DNA from: Artemisia argyi
Taxonomy: Eukaryota; Streptophyta; Magnoliopsida; Asterales; Asteraceae
Assembly (NCBI GenBank): GCA_030686995.1
Contig: CM060692.1
Span: 121,680,796 to 121,744,795 of the forward strand
DNA length: 64,000 bases
Direction of reading: 5' to 3'
Numbering within the stretch: position 1 is the first letter of the stretch; the number at the start of each line of letters is the position of its first letter. This document shows, piece by piece, positions 31,661 through 45,018 of the stretch. The translations under genes and the position numbers were made by a program. The notes beneath the pieces are model-generated. The model was not told the origin of the DNA and ran no database searches. It saw only the letters and a list, made by a program, of their open reading frames with translations.

Positions 31661-33198
31661 TGTCCTCACTTCACCTAGGAAGGAGATGTGGTTTAGTCTA
31701 AACCTCGTGATTTGTATGCGCTTGTGAATTAAGTAGAATTGGAAGAAAAGAATAGAGATGGTTTTGCATGTTGTCGACTACCTCAACATGTAGGAAACAT
31801 GAATGGATGGTTGAGTAAAGAAGAAGGGGAGTTAGGATGAAATGGTGTGGATTCGGATCTAGAGTCCACAATGAGTAGTAAGTTGAATTGATCTGAGTGG
31901 GGAGATAAGTGCGAGAGTGGAGTTGAGCCATTATGCGACGTCTTTTGTTTTGTGTTATGTTTTGGAATTTGTATATTGTCTTTTGCCGTCTGAAGCCATG
32001 TTGGAGCGTGATTACTCTTGGGTATTAGATCGACCTTATCCAAGTGATTTTGATTATAGAGTTTACGTGATCGTTGGAATTGTTCCATGCGAGATGAGTG
32101 TTTGCGACGTTTCTTGTTTTTGTTTGTATGATTGTTTGCATGATGTGTTGTCATAGGAGGGAGTACACTTATGAAAGGGGGCATATATAATTATGGTGGC
32201 CAACATAATTATACATGCGTCACAACGCAAGTGGACTTGCAAGTATGATAGCACAGATTGCATGTTGTATTAGGTGCTATGTGGTATATGTGCATTATCA
32301 TTAAGATGTGTGGTTTTGGAAGTAAGTATGCATGTGGAATAGGCTTATAACTATGGTCGCGAACATAATTATAAGGGTATCACACATGTGGACTTGTGAC
32401 CAATATTGCATTGATTGATGTAGTTGTTATATGTTGTGGTAGATGGTATGTGATATCATGATTAGTGATGGCTGTATGGTTAGAGAAGTATTCTCTTAAC
32501 CGTTAGGGAAGTCGTTATATGTTGGGGTGTGTAGGTGGTGAGATTCCATTCTACCTATCATATGTTCATACCTCAATTATTGGTGGGTACTTATGTCGTG
32601 GTATTTAAGTTAATTCGTTTGCTAGCACCTCGGTTGTATACCTAATTCTTTGGTTGGCATTCCTTTTCGTACCATGATGGTACAGATGCCATATTCTTTC
32701 TCTTTGCCGTCGTGATAGGTGATGGGTAATCGAATTCGTTTTGTTTGATACTGGTTCGTTTCCTTGATTATTCCATACATTCATTCCTCGGATGAATGTT
32801 ATGCTATTCTTCAAGTATTGTTGGTTCGTGACGAGTTGGTGTGGATATTTGATTCCTCATTTACACACACCAAATTGAATTTCGTGACATGTTTTGTGAC
32901 CTGTTAGTATCGGTGTTTTTCTATGATTTTGGTTTGATCGTTGTACGAATGAGTCTGTAAATTCATCGTTTGGTTTGCAATGTGTTTGCGTGAGTGTTCA
33001 CTGGTATGAGTTCGTTTGAGGATTATTTTTATTATGAAATTCTTCAATGTCTTTCGCGTTCGATTAAGAGGTTGTGTTAGAGTCTTTATGGCATTTTACA
33101 AATTTGTTTTGGGTATTTCAAGGTCGTTTGATGGAAACTAATATTTTTATGGGAAATGAAGTGTGAAAAAAAAGTTATGTTGATTTCTTACATAAAAT

Positions 33199-33254
<56 letters not shown>

Positions 33255-33690
33255 TATATATTAATTTTTTTTTATATAAAAATGTATAAGTTTAAGATAT
33301 GTCTTGTAAAAAAATGGTGTTCATTTGTTTTGGGAAGGTTGAGTACGGGAATAAGAACTGTCTATGGTTCTCATTTACCAAACTTGTTATGTATTTGGTT
33401 CATTGAGTGTTTCTTTCGTTGGGGTACGCTTGTGGATGTTTTTTGGGTATGTGTATTTTATATTTTCTTTGTATGGGTTTTCATGACCATCTTATCTGTG
33501 TCTACTTTTATTGGGAAAATTTTCTCATTGTGTTTTTTTTTCTAGCTTTGATTTTGATGTTCGTTACTTCGTTAGTCGGTAATTCAAACCCTTTTTGAGT
33601 TCGTTGATATACGTTTTAGTTCGACCGGTTTCATGGTTCGCGTCGTTTACTTAAGATAGATTGTCGTTTTGATTATCAATTTGTTCGTTG
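31661..33690 (+). other. Internal sequence of element B without recognisable genes
   Basis: This decayed stretch includes local repeats of a CATAATTATA/ACATGTGGACTTG type that also occur near 29860-29930. The AT microsatellite lies inside it. Gag, protease and most of RT are missing. Confidence 0.5.
33203..33260. repeat. (AT)n microsatellite
   Basis: About 58 bp of TA repeat with one interruption near its end. Confidence 0.9.
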
Positions 33691-34982
33691 AAGAGGAAGA
33701 GGGTGTTAGCCAAGTTGTTCAAGTGAGAGGTTTAGCTTCAAGATATACGTTCTTTAGATTGCGAGGGCATCGCGGAGGTAGAAGATCCATAAGAGAAACT
33801 ATGTGATGCATGACTTAGAGTTAGGGAGTAGAACTTGGAGATGATATTTTATGGAGCAAAGAGTGTGGTCTACCCAGATCATAAGAATCTTTAGCACATA
33901 TGTGACAAGAGGTTAATATATGTTGAAGAGAAGTTAGGTGTGGAATTTCTCAGTGACTACGATTGTCTGATTCGCTACTGTCAAGGAAGGGCGGGCATCG
34001 TGGTAAGAGCGCTGAGCGGGAGTGAACGAGTGAAGTTTAGATGTTGACAGCCTAGGGAGAGAGGTTCAAGGATGAGAACATGTAAGAAGAATGATTACTT
34101 GGTTTAGACCAGTAAATGGAAAGGAACGAGGATGGAGGAATGTACTTTGTGGACCAGCTATTGGTTTCATTGAGAGGAAGCGTAAGGACATCAATCATGC
34201 AAGATATTTGATACATCCGAGAATGGATAAGACGTATCATTACCTTTGCAAGAGATGGATGGAGGAGTAGGCGAGACTTTTCGCTCGGTGAGTTGGTAAC
34301 GAAACATGGAGTGTCGCGTGATCATCAAAGAAAGTGATGGAATACTTACTTCGCGATAGTGGTAAACGTGTTATAGAGTCTTGGGAATGTGTATGTAGAT
34401 GAGTACGACTTATTAATCTCTAATGAGTGAACTGAGTGAGCGTACAAATCAGGCGTTGGATGGTGAGTTGAGAGCATGGGTGTGTTTGATTTTGGAGGAA
34501 GCCGGGGTATACATTTACCCTTAGCTAAGTTCTCCTATATCAACAACTATCATTCTAGTATGGAGTATGTGTCGTGTGAAAAGTTGTATGGAATGTTCTG
34601 TGGGCAAAGGTTGGAACACGCCAACTAATTGGTCCTGAACTAGAACGAGAGACTACGAATAAGGTTTTTCGATTAAGGAAAGACTTAAGGCAACAAGAGA
34701 TCGGATTTGAGACATATTGGTTGAGTTTGCCTGAGGAGTGAAGTAGAGTGCATGATACGTTTCACGTATCTAATGGAAAGAAGTGGTTGGCGGATGCTAG
34801 TCTGCATGTGCCATTAGATGAATGTAAGGTTGACAAGACTCTTTGTTTTGTCGAGAAACCTATTGAGATTATGGAATCGAGATGTTAAGAGTTTGAAGTG
34901 TGGTGAGATAGTGTTGGTAAAGGGATGGTGGGATTCTAAGCGTGGTCCTGAGTTTACTTGGGAACGTGAGGATCAGATGTAA
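33690..34982 (+). pseudogene. pol: Pol remnant of gypsy element B (RNase H, integrase, chromodomain-side end)
   Basis: Broken frames show gypsy pol pieces in order. An RNase H-like part has HDLELG, YTDHKN-like and LSDYDCLIRYCQGRAG-like segments (about 33800-34010). An integrase zinc-region trace lies at about 34190-34260. A final segment WWDSKRGPEFTWEREDQM ends with a stop at 34982. This last motif is typical for the C-terminal end of plant chromovirus pol. Many stops and frameshifts are present. Confidence 0.65.
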
Positions 34983-35317
34983 TTAATGTTTGTTTTATGT
35001 GTATTTGTTATTTTTGAGTGCATCTTGCGGTTACCATTTGGATTTTTCATTTGGTTCGAGAGTATCGTACCTATCTGTGAGAAGTCGTTCGGATCATTGG
35101 TGTTATTGATCAAGGAATGTAACTATTTGCATGTATCGTTAGAGTGACGGAATGTTTTATATCGTGTGAATTCGAGCATTTATTCGGTTCACATTTTTGC
35201 GATTCTTTCTCTGTGATTTTATGGTGTGGTATTTTTCCGCTTAAAAATCCATAAATTTCCTTTTGCTGTTGTGACTGGTGACTATCGTAGTTGAAATCTC
35301 GGGACGCGATTTCCCTA

Positions 35318-35329
35318 AGTGGGGGATGA
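35318..35329 (+). promoter_or_regulatory. Polypurine tract of element B
   Basis: AAGTGGGGGATGA directly precedes the LTR start TGTAACAACC. Confidence 0.65.
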
Positions 35330-37180
35330 TGTAACAACCGTGATTTTCGCAGGTCAGTTTGACTGATAGTCTTGACTCGGTTGACGTTTGTTTGGTGTGT
35401 GTTAGGTGTTTGAAGTGATATATGAGTGATATATGTGAGTTTTAGCACTAAATCCCTTTGCGTAAATGGTTTTATTGTGATTTGGAAAGTTTGGAATTTG
35501 GGAAAGTTCATTTTGATCACCTTTGTGGTGTACAAATGACTTGTGTAGTTTTGGTGTTTTTGCGTAACGAGGCTTCGTTCAAGTAATTGAGTGTTAGTAA
35601 GTTACGTGGGATTTGTTTTTATGAGTTATATTTCAAAAAGAGTGTGAAATTCTATTTTTGGAAACTTTATTTTGAAAATGATTATTTTCTGGTTTATCGT
35701 AAAATTAAGGTTTATCTCAAAAGACGTTAGGTTTCGATATGGGAATACATAAAATATGAAAAGTATGAGGTTTTGAGTGTAATAAATAAATTTAATAAAA
35801 AAAATAAAAATATATATACATATATGTAAAATTCGGCAATAAGAGAAAAAAAAGGAAAAGAAAACCCAATTTGAGTCCAAATATGACTCTTAGGCCAAAG
35901 GAATCCTAGTTCAACCCAAACAAGCCCAACCCTTACCCATATAAACATAACAAACGACCCTAAACCCATTTTTTCTGCAATTTGAGTCGAACACAAGGAG
36001 GAAAAAAAGAGGGAAAAGTTAGGGTTTATAATTGTGAAGCAATAATCAAGAATCAAGGTAAAATCTTTAAACCCTATGTTCAATTAATTAGTTAATTAAT
36101 CTAATTCATGTAATATTAAGTATGATGGATCTAGGGTTTGTAGACTTCTGTAAATTTATGTTATAAAACATTTTGGGATCAATTAGTGATAATAGTATGA
36201 TGATTGGTTAAAAGAATTGAGCGTAAAACATGCTAGTTATTGAGTTAGGGTTTGGACAGATTTGTAAGGCTGTAAAGATGTGAGTGTAAATAACAGATGG
36301 TAATGAGTTAAGTCACTAATTTTAGGTCTAAATTGAAGTATAATCAAATAGCTTTCCAAAAAGTCAAGCCACGAACGATTTTAAGGTTGGGAAGTCGGTC
36401 TTTTGATTTTTCTTTGTTTAGGTGTCAAAGCTGTCAAACTGAGACAGATTTTGGGTAAAAGTTTGAGGGTGTCATGTAGTTGTAAAAGTGGTATTTTGAC
36501 TTATCCTTCTGGAATAGTTAAGTTTTAGGTTATATTAGACTACCACGAAGAGGATTCGCGAAAAAAACTTGTGGAAGTATTTATTTAAAATCAAAATTTT
36601 TTAGTGTGCGTTCAGATCTGAATTTGAGTGGTTGACAAGATTGAATTTCTTATGAGTATTTGTGTATGTTATTGGTCCATGGCCTTCTGGGATTAGCTTC
36701 TATGCTTATGAGAGACCATGGTAAATTTTTGGTGTGAGTTGTTGAGCTTTATTTGTCGTGATTTTATGTGAGTGAATGTACTCAAAAATTCTGTGTTTTA
36801 TGAGTTTTAAAGTGCAAGGGATTTAGTGAGTATTAAGTTATGGTAGTGGTTAGTGTGGTGTCTAGGAGATCCATGGTGGGTCATATGAGTCTTAGACATC
36901 CATCATATGTGTATTACATGGGATGTAGCTTTTAGCTTGACCTTGTGTAATGTGGATTATTTTTGTGTGCTATAGATTGTGAGTTGTTTTTGTGGAAGTT
37001 GCGGAGTTTAAGGTGAGTTCATAGTCCCATATTTTTACTTTGTTTTAAACTTGGGATGGGAATGATGCTTGTCTTAAATGATTTGATTTACTGTGATTAT
37101 GTGTATGGTGTTAAATAGCTTGGATCTATAATGTTATCGTATGCATGCTATGTGTGATTATTTGCTTGTGTGGATGTATA

Positions 37181-37380
37181 TGGGATCTAATTAGGAGGAT
37201 GCTTATCCCGTTACTCGCGTATGCGACCTGATTGATGTTTAATGTGTTTTATGGGATCTAATTAGGAGGATGCTTATCCTGTTGCTCGCGGATGCGACCT
37301 AATTGATGTTTGATATGGTTGATGGGATCCAATTAGGAGGATGCTTATCCTGTTGCTCGCGCATGCGACCTAATTGATGA
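37181..37380 (+). repeat. Three 71-bp tandem repeats in LTR B
   Basis: Units start TGGGATCYAATTAGGAGGAT at 37181, 37252 and 37323. Each contains CAATTAGG/CCTAATTG arms that can form a hairpin. The LTR at 8980 has only one related unit. Confidence 0.85.
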
Positions 37381-37384
37381 TTAT

Positions 37385-37495
37385 GGGGTCGGGGGACACG
37401 AGCCGTCCTAATGTAATCATTGTTGGGTCGGAGGACACGAGCCGTGCTGTTTTAATTATTTTGGGGTCGGAGGACACAAGCCGTCCTATTGGTTG
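37385..37495 (+). repeat. Three 39-bp tandem repeats in LTR B
   Basis: Units of the form GGGTCGGAGGACACRAGCCGT start at about 37385, 37424 and 37463. One such unit marks the junction region at 30753. Confidence 0.8.
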
Positions 37496-37949
37496 TCTTA
37501 TGAGTGTTGTTGCCTTTGTGTGTGATATTAACTTGCAAATGCATGTAGCTATATGATAACTATAATTATTTGTCCAGCTATATTTTGTAATCACAGTGAA
37601 TTTGGTTGCCTTGTGTGTTGAATCTCAAACCTATGAATCTCACCAACATTATGTTGACGTTTTAAGCATCATTTTCAGGTGAGCTTTCTAAGGATAAGAT
37701 AGAAGGATGTGGATAGACGAGACCTTAGTTGCATTGGAAGTGGTTTATCATCTATGTTTGGAATTATGTTTTGTTTTGGTTATTTTGTTTTGGGGTATTG
37801 TTACAACACTTTGTGTTTGTACATTGCTCTATTTATGTGCATGTAGTTGTTCTCTATGTAGACACCAGGTGTTGTGATGATATCCATGAAGTTACACCCT
37901 CGCGTTTCAGCCGTGGTGGGGTGTGACAGATTCCTTACAATCCAAACCA

Positions 37950-40428
37950 CAAGCCCAACTAATAACTTTCTCATTATGAGGGACCGAATGAAGGCCCCGA
38001 TTGAAGGTGTAGGGACTTATAGACTAAAGTTAGATACCGGGTTTCACTTGGGTACTAATACTCTCTATGTACCTTCAATTTCTAGAAATTTAATTCTGTT
38101 CCGAGACTTGATGTTAGTGGGCACACCTTTGGTGTTGGAAATGGTCGTTTTAATTTATATAAGAATAAATTATTTATTGGTTGTGGTATTCTTATCGATA
38201 ATTTATATAAATTTAAACTTGATGATGTTTGTTCTGAATCTCTATTTATTGTTGATCATAATTTTGGAATGAAACGTAGCATGGTAAATGAAAATTCCGC
38301 TTTCTTGTGGCATAAAAGTTTGGGTCATATATCCAAAGAAAGATTACAAAGATTGGTGAAGAACGAGATTCTACTAAATCTAGACTTCACTAATTTTGGC
38401 TTATGTGTGGAATGCATTAAGGGTAAGCAAACCAAACATAGCAAGAAAGGTGCCACAAGAAGCAGTAATCTCCTAGAAATTATACACACCGATATTTGTG
38501 GACCATTTGATACTCCATCCTTCACTGGAGAAAAATATTTTATCACCTTTATAGATGATTTTTTCCCGTTATGTATATTTTTGTTTGTGCATGAGAAATC
38601 TCAATCTATAAATGACCATGAGGTGTTTGTAAACGAGGTTAAAAGGCAACTTGACAGAAAAGTAAAAAATCGTAAGATCTGATAGAGGTGGTGAATATTA
38701 TGTAAGGTATGATGAATCTGGACAGTGTCCTGGTCCCTTTGCAAAGTTCCTCGAAAGTCACGGCATTTGTGCTCAATATACTATGTCGGGCACGCCACAA
38801 CAAAATGGTGTGGCAAAGGCAAAACAGAACATTAATGGAGATGGTTAGGAGCATGATAAGTAAATCCTCTTGACCCAAAAGTTTGTGGATGTATGCACTT
38901 AGAACCACAGTGTATCTGTTAAATAGGGTTCCTAGTAAGTAAGTTCCAAAAACTCCTTTTGAGTTATGGACTGGGAGGAAACCTAGTCTGCGATACCTGC
39001 ATGTTTGGGGTTTTCCAGCAGAAGCACGGGTTTATAATCCATAAGAAAAGAAATTGGATTCTCGAACCGTTAGCGGTTACTTTATTGGTTACCTAGAGAA
39101 GTCCAAAGGGTATAGGTTTTATTATCCAAACCACAGTTCTACAATTGTTGAAACATGCAATACCAAATTTATGGGAAATGGTGAAGTTAGTAGGATTGTT
39201 GAAAATCAAGTTGTGGATATTAACGAAATAAGGGATGATGAGCCATCACCCATGAATGTTCATAAATCCACAATTGCACTAAATGTTGTTCCTGTATTTC
39301 AAAATCAAGAACAACATTTGAATAATGAACAAACACCCCCTAAAGAAACTAACTTACCAAATCAAACAAGTGAACCCGTTGGAATAGCATTAAACAAACC
39401 TGCAAGGTTTAGAAAGTCAGCTATTCCTGATGATTATATAGTTTACTTACAAGAGACAGATTTTGATATTGGCATTGATAATGATCCTGTAACTTTTCAA
39501 CAAGCCATAGAAAGTGATAAGTCTGAAATGTGGATTAATGCTATGAAAGAAGAGTTAAAATCAGTGGCTCAAAATGAAGTCTGGGATCTCATAAACTTGC
39601 CAGAAGGTTTTAAACTAGTTGGTTGTAAATGGGTCTTTAAGACCAAACGCGATTCTAAAAGCAATGTTGAAAGATATAAAGCTAGACTTGTAGCCAAAGG
39701 TTATACTCAGAAATTCGGCATTGATTACAATGAGACTTTCTCACCCGTCTCAAAGAAGGACTCGTGGAGAATAATATTGGCATTAGTAGCTCATTTTGAC
39801 TTAGAGCTACATCAAATGGATGTAAAAACCACCTTTCTGAATGGATATCTTGAGGAGAAAGTTTATATGAAACAACCTGAAGGGTTTTTCATTGAGGTTA
39901 AAGAAAAGATGGTTTGTAAATTTAAGAAATCAATATATGGACTTAAACAAGCTTCTAGGCAATGGTATATTAAGTACAATGATACCATTAAATCTTTCGG
40001 TTTTGAAGAAATCATCGTTGATCGATGTATATACCGCAAGATTAGTGGGAGCAAGTTTATATTTTTGGTTTATTGCAAACACCATGGAAGAAAATTTTGT
40101 AGCTTGTTATGAGGTTACTATTCATGTATTATGGCTGCTGAACTTTATTTCAGGGCTTGGGGTTGTTGACACTATAAGCAAGCCGCTGAAAATTTAATGT
40201 AATAATACCACAACAGTTTTCTTTTCTTAGAACGATAAGTACTCTAAATGTGCAAAACACATGGACATAAAGTTCCTTATCGTAAAAGAGGAAATTCAGA
40301 AACAAAGAGTGTATCTAGAACACATAAGTATAGATCTCATGATTTCAGATCCTCTAACCAAGGGTTTGCCACCAAAGACATTTACGCAACATGTTCCTAG
40401 GATGGGTCTTGGTTGTATTGATAACTAA
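37950..40428 (+). pseudogene. pol: Ty1/copia pol pseudogene (element C)
   Basis: It shows a protease-side segment (TYRLKLDTGFH, LYVPSISRNLI), the integrase zinc region (LWHKSLGHISKERL), the integrase core (HTDICGPF, QYTMSGTPQQNGV), RT (LVAKGYTQ, HQMDVKTTFLNG, YGLKQASRQWY) and the RNase H end (DPLTKGLPP). The catalytic YVDD block and most of RNase H are deleted at about 40070-40190. Several stops and frameshifts occur at 38680-39050. It belongs to a different copia lineage from E1. Its 5' part is absent next to the gypsy LTR. Confidence 0.8.
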
Positions 40429-40771
40429 TTATGATGTTCTAAACACTCTTGAGCTCAATAAAATGTTTCAAATTTTATTTCTTATTCATTATGTTATTAT
40501 GCATGCATTTGTATTTTAATAAGAAATTTGTATGTATTATCATAACAAGTATGTGGACTGTATGTTGTTTATATATACTTATGAATCTAACATGATGAGC
40601 TCATAGTGTTGTGATATATGGAAGGGAGTATACGAGTATACTGTGTATGACTGCCATAATCCTCACTCTATAGTTTGTTGTGTCAAGATACTTATGATTT
40701 TATCGGTTAATAAGATTTAATTCGCTAGCCTTATGTTGTATTATGTAGGAATATCATGTCAAGTGGGAGAA

Positions 40772-41100
40772 TGTAAGAATGTGACATGTTATTAGTGTCT
40801 CATTAACATCCCATATTGAATTGTAGGTTACATATATTTAATGTGCAATCAAATAATTCAATATAATAATGATTGCTCCTAATGGTACTTTAAATCTTGA
40901 CCGTTTTATTTGTTAGTATTGATGGACATACTAACTCTTAAGCCTATATATATGTCTAGTCCTCTCTCTACACTTAAGTAGAATCATTGTAGCTATTCAT
41001 CAAGCTCTCTACACTTAAGTGGGTCAAGGGAGAGATACTAGTCGTGTTCAAGAATTTCTATATCATGTCGACATGCGCTTCCGCTTCTGGTATGTTTTAC
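40772..41100 (+). mobile_element. 3' LTR of copia element C (end uncertain)
   Basis: It starts TGTAAGAATG after the polypurine tract AAGTGGGAGAA. It contains a repeated CTCTCTACACTTAAGT near 40965 and 41007. Without the 5' LTR the right end cannot be fixed. Confidence 0.5.
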
Positions 41101-41891
41101 TCGTTTATGTTATTATGTGGTTATTATCATATTCTAAGATCTTTGTGACATAATAGATTAATGTGGTCATCATGAATATTTGATGCTAATGTCTGCACAT
41201 ATGAATGCTTACATGACTTTTAATTCTATACTAAATATCATGTGATCAATTGGGGCAACCCTTGCACTTCATCTCCTTTCATGATTGTATAGTTATTATG
41301 AGGCTGCATTGAATTCCGAGCATTAGCTATCTTGTACTCTATGCAACTACTAAACGACTCCAACTTGTTTCTAACTCTAAAAACTCAATCATCATAACTC
41401 CACATTAAATTTAGGGACTGAATCTTATAGTATTATAGATATCCTTGATCATCGTAACATTTGTACACACCGGTTGAGACTTGAGATTGTAATTTATATC
41501 ATAAGTTCATAAAAGAAACAAAAAGCCTACATTTGATCATCTCTTAAGCCACCAATATCTCCGCCGTAACAGGTTTGTTTCACTTTTCTTAACTCATATT
41601 TATTAATAATTTGTTTGTTTGTAGTTTGGTAATAACTTAATCCCGTCTGATCAAGGTGGGCGACGAACCGCCGCGTTGCGACGGGGCATTGTTTCATGTT
41701 GTTGACTATTGCACGATATTTTTTTAAGTAAAAAGTAGGCCGGTTGTTCGCTGCAAGGTTCGTCGGAATAGCACTCGATATACATATATAAAAATATAAA
41801 GAAAGATTGCTAAGAACATCAAAACTCATAAACATGTATTTTTTATATATATCATGTTTGTACAATGTATATTCGAAAAAGAATAGCTATA

Positions 41892-41893
<2 letters not shown>

Positions 41894-41949
<56 letters not shown>
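41894..41949. repeat. (AT)n microsatellite
   Basis: About 56 bp of AT repeat. Confidence 0.95.
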
Positions 41950-41954
<5 letters not shown>

Positions 41955-42078
41955 AGAAGAAGAAAAAAAAGAATGTAAAAAGGGCTAAGTGTTTGGGCCA
42001 GGCTATCGGTGAACATTGGGCTTGGGTGACATAAATTTGACACGAGGAAACGGCAGAAGATGGAGTCGTTTTTATGCT

Positions 42079-42082
<4 letters not shown>

Positions 42083-42150
<68 letters not shown>
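42083..42150. repeat. (AT)n microsatellite
   Basis: About 68 bp of AT repeat. Confidence 0.95.
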
Positions 42151-42153
<3 letters not shown>

Positions 42154-42302
42154 ATTATATGTTGTTTTGGCTATATAATGTAGAATTATTATTTTATTTG
42201 TTAGACATATATATTGACTATTTGTTTAAGCATATTATTTGTGGTCTTTTGAGTTTATTTGATTTCGTCGTATAACTTATATTTCAAAACTGTAAATTTT
42301 CT

Positions 42303-42395
42303 GCGTTATTTTGAGACTTATTAGCTTATTATGATATAATAAATTTATATAAGCCAATAAGTCTCAAAATAAGCAACAAAATCCGGGTTAATAGA
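42303..42395. repeat. Short inverted repeat (MITE-like)
   Basis: The arm TTATTTTGAGACTTATTAGC is mirrored by GCCAATAAGTCTCAAAATAA about 30 bp later, enough for a hairpin of about 25 bp. No clear target duplication was seen. Confidence 0.5.
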
Positions 42396-43789
42396 ATATA
42401 AACCGATATCAAGTAAGCTTAAACAAAATCCACAGAATAAACTTATACAAGCCTATGTGTTTCAGAATAAGCCGGAAAAATTATTCTAAAATCAAACAAG
42501 TTGAAAAATAAGCATAAACAAACACCCCATATAACAATAATACTTAAACCTTCAACTGGTACCCTAGAATCGTTTTTTGAGTTGTTTAAATAAGAAATCT
42601 TGGGCCTGACATGGACAATAACCTCTCCATGTTGAAAACGCCTACAATCATGGGATACAGGTCTCTCATGGACATGCATGGATTTAGGAATTATTTATCT
42701 AATTTCTTAAAAACAATGTGGTGCCTTTTGGTTATGGATTCCATTGCATAAAGTTCCTGGATTATATGATATGAAATTATCAGATACTTAGGTGTTTGGT
42801 TTGCTCTAATAAACTTCCATTTCGATTAAGATTAGCTGATAAATACTTCCATTCTTGCTGATAAATATTTAAATCCACAAACCCAAATACCTTATTAGCT
42901 TTAACGCTGCGAGTCTACAGAAGATAGTGTTTGTTTCAACCTTTTCAGTTTGTACTAGTGATTCAGATTATTAGCTTCAAGTGATAACAAACACTTAGCA
43001 AGTACTTATTAGTTCATAATATATAAGCTGCTTATATAACATATACTTCGATTATCGATAACAATACTTTTAGCCAACAAAAGTTTTCCTTAATCGCCTG
43101 GAAGTCTCTTAGCTTATTAAGAGACACAGTAACACTTGGTTCCATTGACAGCTTGTTATGTTTTTACAGAGACTGATAACGCTCTAATTTTACATATTTA
43201 TTCCCTCGATTATATACAATTTATCTACTAAATTATATAGATTATTATGTTATTTGTGTGGAATTGGTACTAATCTTGTTGTAGGGATGATTAAGAGAAT
43301 AAAGTAAGAATATGGCTTAAAAACCATTAAAAACAACAATATTCGTTAGAAGGAAGGACTTGGATTGAAAAGACATAATTAAAGACCCAAGTATGCCAGT
43401 TTTAGGACCTTGTGCGGCGTACTTGCTTGGCGGGTAAAAGAATTTGATTCAATATGAAGTACGGCGTACTTTCCATGAAGTACGGCGCACCTGATCTGAC
43501 AGTTACAAGACTAGAGTTATTGATTGCAATTATTAGGAGGCCGATCATTTTCCTTCATTAATCGATATTGGGAGGTTGAATAAATATCTTGAAGCTATAA
43601 AACAGACCCTAGTAGAGGTCAGGGAAAAAGAGAACACCTATCATCATCATAAGGTTACTATACAAAAGAAGATATTGGTGAACTCACACAAAGTTCACCA
43701 TATCGAGGCTGCCAAGTGAACTGTGAGAGTTCCAAGTGCTATTACAGAGTCTAGGAAAAGTGGAATACGTGTAAAGTTTTCTTTGATGC

Positions 43790-44760
43790 GTCAGGTTGCA
43801 ACACACAAATTTTACAACCGTCCTAGGCATTGCGCCTAATCGTTGTAGTGTAGTATAAATAAGTCCTGGGCGTTAATAATTTTCTAGTGGAATAGTGAGG
43901 TAGGCTCGAAGTGTATTTCTCATTAAGTCAAAAGATTGAGAGAAGTTTAGTTTTGGTAATTTTATATATTAGGAAAGCAGGTCAAATTTTGGGTTTTGAG
44001 AGGGGTTTGTATTTTAGTTTAATATTAACCTAAAATACGGAAAAGTGAATAAACAAGAAAAGTAAATTGGTGAGAACTTATTATACGGGGGAAAGCATTT
44101 TTACCAAAGGTACGCTACTTCCTAGTTGTTTCTATCTTAATCTATTGAATTGTCACTACCTTGTCTAATGCAAGTCGTACTATTCCTTATTTCCAATTGC
44201 GGGTTGGTCAGTCCCACATCTATGAGGTAGGCATAGTGAGCGATGCTTGTCTGATGTCAATAACCTACCCAATTTCCAACCCACACAATAAATACCCATC
44301 ATAGTTAACTAATCTAAGACATAAGCATTAACTAGACATTTTTCGTGGACGTTCAAGCTAAGATACGGTACATAGCTAGTTTTCCAACTGCTAAAACACA
44401 CCATCAACAAGAGGATTAACAACTATTTGTTATGTAATCGTAAAATACTCCCTCCATCTCAAAATTATTGTCAGGAGACAAAAATCACACGGTTTAATAA
44501 AAATGAGACCACTACAATTTTCAACCACTCAAATAGAATATTCTTGCATTAAATTCTTATTTTACTACCCCATTAAATTCTCATTTTACTACTTAAAATG
44601 AAATGTGGATAATTTATTTGAGATATCTCAAAAGAGAAATATGGACGATTATTTTGAAACCGATGGAGTACATACTAATTAATTTCGACTAGCATAGCAA
44701 AGGAGAAACACGAATTAAACATAATCAAATAATTAAGGATAAACAAGAATTAACAATAAC
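43790..44760 (-). mobile_element. Degenerate Tat-type LTR fragment
   Basis: The segment GGCATTGCGCCTAATCGTTG and its surroundings parallel 310-345 of the Tat-type LTR at 250-1664, in the same orientation. A decayed PBS-like GGTTGCAACAC lies at about 43793. It is interrupted by a MITE. Confidence 0.45.
44448..44668. mobile_element. Stowaway-like MITE
   Basis: 221 bp flanked by TA on both sides. It starts CTCCCTCCATCTCAAAATTA and its other end, read in reverse, is CTCCATCGGTTTCAAAATAA. CTCCCTCC-type termini and TA duplications define Stowaway elements, mobilised by Tc1/mariner transposases. It has no coding capacity. Confidence 0.8.
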
Positions 44761-44788
44761 AATAACAATAACAATAACAATAACAATA
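44751..44788. repeat. (AACAAT)n microsatellite
   Basis: About six units directly left of the RT-type pseudogene fragment. Confidence 0.9.
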
Positions 44789-45018
44789 TGTCGGGATCAC
44801 GCCGTCCACTGCTCTAGTGAAGTGGGGATGAAGTTCTGGCATAATCTGGTGCATGATATTCTTGCTGATATATGTTCCAAAGATGGGATCATGGTGCGTA
44901 AGGAGGCTCCAATGGGGTTCCTTTGGAGGATGGGAAGGAGCTACGACCTACAAACTTGTTATTATTTAATTGGCTCAAAGGTAAAGATGCATGCTTGGAT
45001 GTGACCGGTATCTCTCTA
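44789..45018 (+). pseudogene. RT-type retroelement C-terminal fragment, left half
   Basis: Translation gives DHAVHCSSEVGMKF, then IMVRKEAPMGFL. After a frameshift it gives LRPTNLLLFNWLKGKDACLD and VTGIS. I recall this as the conserved C-terminal part of a plant reverse-transcriptase-like protein family. The frame is continued at 61914 after the E2 insertion. At least one frameshift is present, so it is dead. Confidence 0.6.
45014..45018. repeat. Target site duplication of E2, left copy (mutated)
   Basis: CTCTA, against CTCCA at 61914-61918. Removing E2 and one copy restores the pseudogene reading VTGIS-PF across the join. Confidence 0.75.

Larger units (their letters stand above)
35330..37928 (+). 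mobile_element. 3' LTR of gypsy element B
   Basis: 2.6 kb, starting TGTAACAACC and ending GTGTGACA. It is related along its length to the LTR at 8980-11345, with many differences. It carries two local tandem-repeat expansions not seen in that LTR. It is followed directly by copia sequence (element C). Confidence 0.8.
41100..43780. other. Repeat-rich stretch without recognisable genes
   Basis: It contains two AT microsatellites, an inverted repeat at about 42303-42395 and a second group of TAAGC/GCTTAT-rich sequence to 43110. An LTR-like segment with GTACGGCGTAC palindromes lies near 43413-43490. No coding frame has support. Confidence 0.5.

Noticed and set aside
33156..33545. Membrane-protein-like ORF
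   Set aside because: Its N-terminal run of Ile-Tyr is the translated AT microsatellite and the rest is T-rich DNA within a decayed gypsy element.
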